Shown in pieces: positions 61,902 to 64,000 of a DNA stretch of 64,000 bases (positions within the stretch are counted from its first letter, which is position 1; each line of letters begins with the position of its first letter). The notes beneath the pieces were generated by a model that saw only the letters and a program-made list of their open reading frames with translations, searched no databases and was not told the DNA's origin. Source of the DNA: Dactylosporangium sp040689395 (GTDB lineage Bacteria > Actinomycetota > Actinomycetes > Mycobacteriales > Micromonosporaceae); the NCBI RefSeq assembly GCF_040689395.1, contig NZ_JBFAZX010000001.1, forward strand, positions 310,001 to 374,000. Direction: 5' to 3'. The position numbers and the translations under genes were made by a program.

Positions 61902-62557
61902 GTGCCGAACCGGTATCCGCTGCCGGGCACCGTCTCGATCACCGACGGCGCTCCGAGCCGCTTGCGCAGATTCGAGATCGTCACTCTGATGGTGTTGGTG
62001 AAGGGGTCCGCGTTGGCGTCCCACGCCTTCTCCAGCAGAGTCTCGGCGCTGATCACCCCGCCGTCCGCGCGCATCAGCACGTGCAGCACTGCGAACTCCT
62101 TGCGAGTCAGCCGCACGAGCCGGCCATCTCGGTAGACCTCCCGCCGGAACGGATCGAGCCGCACCCCGGCGCTGTCGATGACTGGGGGCCGGGCCTGCGC
62201 CGAGCGGCGCTCGAGTGCCCGCAGCCGCGCCACCAGCTCGGGGAAGTCGAACGGTTTCGCCAGATAGTCGTCGGCGCCGAGCTCGAAGCCGCTCACCTTG
62301 TCGCTGAGGCCGCCGGCGGCCGTCAGCATCAGCACCCGGCAGGCCGGGCGGTTGGACACCACCCAGGCGCAGACGTCGTCGCCGTGCAGGCCCGGGAGGT
62401 CACGGTCGAGCACAACCACGTCGTAGTCGTTCGCGCTCAGCTCGTCGACCGCGCGCTCACCGTCGTGCACGAGATCGGTCGCGATCGTCTCCCGCCGCAG
62501 CCCGGTCTGGATCGCCTCGCCGAGGTAGACCTCGTCCTCCACGATCAGCACACGCAT
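61898..62557 (-). CDS. OmpR/PhoB-family response regulator
   Basis: 219 aa. Receiver domain with the acidic pair VEDE, phospho-Asp in VVVLDRDLPG and Lys in LAKPFDF. A winged-helix DNA-binding domain (LTRKEFAVLHVLMRADGGVIS; NTIRVTISNLRKRLG) ends the protein. It pairs with the histidine kinase (overlapping genes). The promoter lies in the 148-bp gap shared with the divergent lipoprotein gene, which it probably controls. Confidence 0.95.
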   Translation of the reverse strand: MRVLIVEDEVYLGEAIQTGLRRETIATDLVHDGERAVDELSANDYDVVVLDRDLPGLHGDDVCAWVVSNRPACRVLMLTAAGGLSDKVSGFELGADDYLAKPFDFPELVARLRALERRSAQARPPVIDSAGVRLDPFRREVYRDGRLVRLTRKEFAVLHVLMRADGGVISAETLLEKAWDANADPFTNTIRVTISNLRKRLGAPSVIETVPGSGYRFGT

Positions 62558-62705
62558 GGCGCCCCCTTACGGTTTCCCGGGCATTTCACCACATGCGCTG
62601 TCACGGGAACATAAAGGAATCCCTGAACGCGGCTGAAACACAACTCTCCGTTGACTGGGGCCCAGCGCTCGCAATCGAGCGTCTCGAAACGGAAGGGCAC
62701 CTTTC

Positions 62706-63203
62706 ATGACGCTGCGCACCCGTTCCCCCGGCCGCATGGCGATGATCCTGGCCGCGCCCGCCCTGCTGGTGGCGCTCACCGGATGCGCGGACGGCGGCGC
62801 CCCCGGCGGCTCCTCCTCCGTGCCGGCCGCCGGCTCCCGCCAGGCCTGGACGCTCAAGTACACGCAGTGCCTGCGCGACAACGGGGTCGACGTGCAGGAC
62901 CCGCCCCCCGCCGAGGAGGGCATCGGCGTGAACATGAACGCCTGGCCCGCGCCGGAGGCCGTTCTGAACAAGTGCACAGAGCAACTGGGCACGCCGCCGC
63001 CCCTGAGCAAGGACGAGAAGGCGAAGATCGAGAAGGAGCAGCAAAAGTATTTGCTCAAGGTGGCGAATTGCTACCGTGACAATGGCGTGAATGTGCCGGA
63101 TCCCGTTCCCGGCGAGGGACTGAAAATCCCGAGTGGCGCGCCCCAGAACGTCCTCGACAAATGCGGCGGCGTCATGGGCGCGCTGACGCCGGCTGGGGAA
63201 TGA
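62706..63203 (+). CDS. Lipoprotein with duplicated C-x2-DNGVxVxDP motif
   Basis: 165 aa. Lipobox LTGC. Two related motifs, CLRDNGVDVQDP and CYRDNGVNVPDP, each paired with a later Cys (KCTEQLG, KCGGVMG). This small actinobacterial lipoprotein type usually precedes a peptidoglycan-binding efflux adaptor, as here, but its function is unknown. ATG 62706 has GGAAGGG upstream. It overlaps the adaptor start by 4 bp and is divergent from the two-component system. Confidence 0.78.
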   Translation: MTLRTRSPGRMAMILAAPALLVALTGCADGGAPGGSSSVPAAGSRQAWTLKYTQCLRDNGVDVQDPPPAEEGIGVNMNAWPAPEAVLNKCTEQLGTPPPLSKDEKAKIEKEQQKYLLKVANCYRDNGVNVPDPVPGEGLKIPSGAPQNVLDKCGGVMGALTPAGE

Positions 63204-64000
63204 TGACGTCCCCGGATGACGCTGCTCAGGCGCACCGCCGGCGGCGGGGGAGGAGCGGCTGGATCGCGGCCGCGGTCGTCGCCGCCCTCGCGATCGTGGG
63301 CGGCGGGGCGGCCATCGCCGCCGCGGCGCTGGCTGAGCCGCCCGCCCCGCGTAAGCACCTCACCGCCGGGGAGGCGCCGATCGAGCGCGGAACGCTCTCC
63401 GGCTCGGTGAAGGCCTCCGGCACGCTGGCGTACGCCGACCCGCACGACGTCGGGTCGACGCTGTCCGGCGTGCTCACGGCGGCCCCGCGGCCGGGGGTGA
63501 CCGTCGGCGTGGGCCAGCCGCTCTTCTCGGTGGACAACGTCCCGGTGTTCCTCTTCCACGGCTCCCTCCCGGCCTGGCGGTCGTTCAGGTCCGGGATGGA
63601 CGACGGCCCCGACATCCAGCAGCTCGAGGAGAACCTGAAGACGCTCGGCTTCTTCAACGGCAAGCCTGACCGGAAGTTCACGGGGAGTACGACGTCGGCG
63701 ATCCTCGCCTGGCAGAAGGCGACCGGTCAGGAGCGGACGGGTCGCGTCGACCTCGGCCGGATCGTGTTCGACCAGGGGGATGTGCGCGTCCAGTCCGTCA
63801 AGACGCAGCGGGGCGGCGCCGTCGGCGCGGGCGCCGCGGTGTTGTCGGTCACAGAGCTGCAGAAGCGGGTGTCCGTGAAGCTTCAGCTGGCGAATCAGCA
63901 GCTGGCGAAGGTTGGCGGCGCGGTGCGGATCACGCTCCCGGACGGCACGCGGACCACGGGGAAGGTCCTCTCGGTCGGCACACCCCAGCAGGAAGGAGGC
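63200..64000 (+). CDS. Peptidoglycan-binding efflux periplasmic adaptor (partial, 3' end outside)
   Basis: 267 codons in the window, still open at the end. A cytoplasmic basic start and one membrane segment (AAAVVAALAIVGGGAAIAAAA) precede an HlyD/MFP-type barrel-sandwich hybrid (GTLSGSVKASGTLAYAD, PGVTVGVGQPLFSVD). A peptidoglycan-binding-type domain follows (DGPDIQQLEENLKTLGFFNG), then more adaptor sequence. It probably works with an ABC exporter (MacB-like) encoded beyond the window. ATG 63200 overlaps the lipoprotein stop; ATG 63203 is the alternative. Confidence 0.87.
   Translation, partial: MMTSPDDAAQAHRRRRGRSGWIAAAVVAALAIVGGGAAIAAAALAEPPAPRKHLTAGEAPIERGTLSGSVKASGTLAYADPHDVGSTLSGVLTAAPRPGVTVGVGQPLFSVDNVPVFLFHGSLPAWRSFRSGMDDGPDIQQLEENLKTLGFFNGKPDRKFTGSTTSAILAWQKATGQERTGRVDLGRIVFDQGDVRVQSVKTQRGGAVGAGAAVLSVTELQKRVSVKLQLANQQLAKVGGAVRITLPDGTRTTGKVLSVGTPQQEGG

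Overview
The window is about 64 kb of very GC-rich (roughly 70%) chromosomal DNA from a mycelial-type actinobacterium. Indicators are GTG/TTG starts, a mycothiol-dependent maleylpyruvate-isomerase-type enzyme, the cell-division protein SepH, an LprG-P55 pair, the futalosine menaquinone genes, the dnaX-ybaB-recR order and the XPB helicase pair. Micromonosporaceae is my best guess at family level; this is an inference from gene content, not from an alignment. I see no tRNA, rRNA, CRISPR array, insertion sequence or prophage. One 96-N assembly gap (2293-2388) sits inside a tandem-repeat gene.

Layout: 1-2 kb, end of dnaX, ybaB, recR (replication and repair). 2-3.5 kb, a proline/glutamate repeat protein with the gap and a secreted HNH protein. 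3.6-8.9 kb, amino-acid synthesis: leuA with a Leu-codon leader peptide, a lipoprotein, and lysC-asd with an internal start for the regulatory subunit. 9-11 kb, an MFS pump with a TetR regulator and a palindromic operator. 11-15.4 kb, XPB helicase and a helicase-associated protein. 15.5-17.2 kb, a secreted CBM2-GH18 chitinase. 17.3-22 kb, a HAD hydrolase, a cold-shock-domain protein, mqnD, mqnB and an MFS-like protein. 22-29 kb, DUF3027, an AraC-type regulator, a VOC protein, a MarR-MFS pair, a mycothiol-type enzyme, an RNA cyclic phosphodiesterase and an aldo/keto reductase. 29-36 kb, sepH, serC, a second citrate synthase, pdxH, an MFS protein, an aldose epimerase and a nitroreductase. 36-49 kb, mixed metabolism and envelope genes: acyl-CoA dehydrogenase, an orphan sugar-type ABC ATPase, a multi-pass membrane protein, a GH3 hexosaminidase, lprG-P55, PspC and secreted proteins. 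49.4-56.8 kb, a complete minus-strand aerobic CO dehydrogenase cluster coxM-S-L-xdhC/YHS-moxR-VWA-coxG. 57-64 kb, a spermidine-synthase-like protein, ilvE, a DHA2 pump, a two-component system and the start of a lipoprotein/efflux-adaptor operon cut by the window end.

Two themes recur. First, many genes have no Shine-Dalgarno sequence but carry a TAnnnT -10 element 6-7 nt upstream of the start codon, as expected for leaderless mRNAs. Second, several promoters carry perfect or near-perfect palindromes: the TetR and MarR pumps, the chitinase, the citrate synthase/pdxH divergent region and the cox divergent region. The strongest functional unit is the cox cluster, whose large subunit carries the form I motif AYACSFR, so this organism probably oxidises atmospheric or soil CO.
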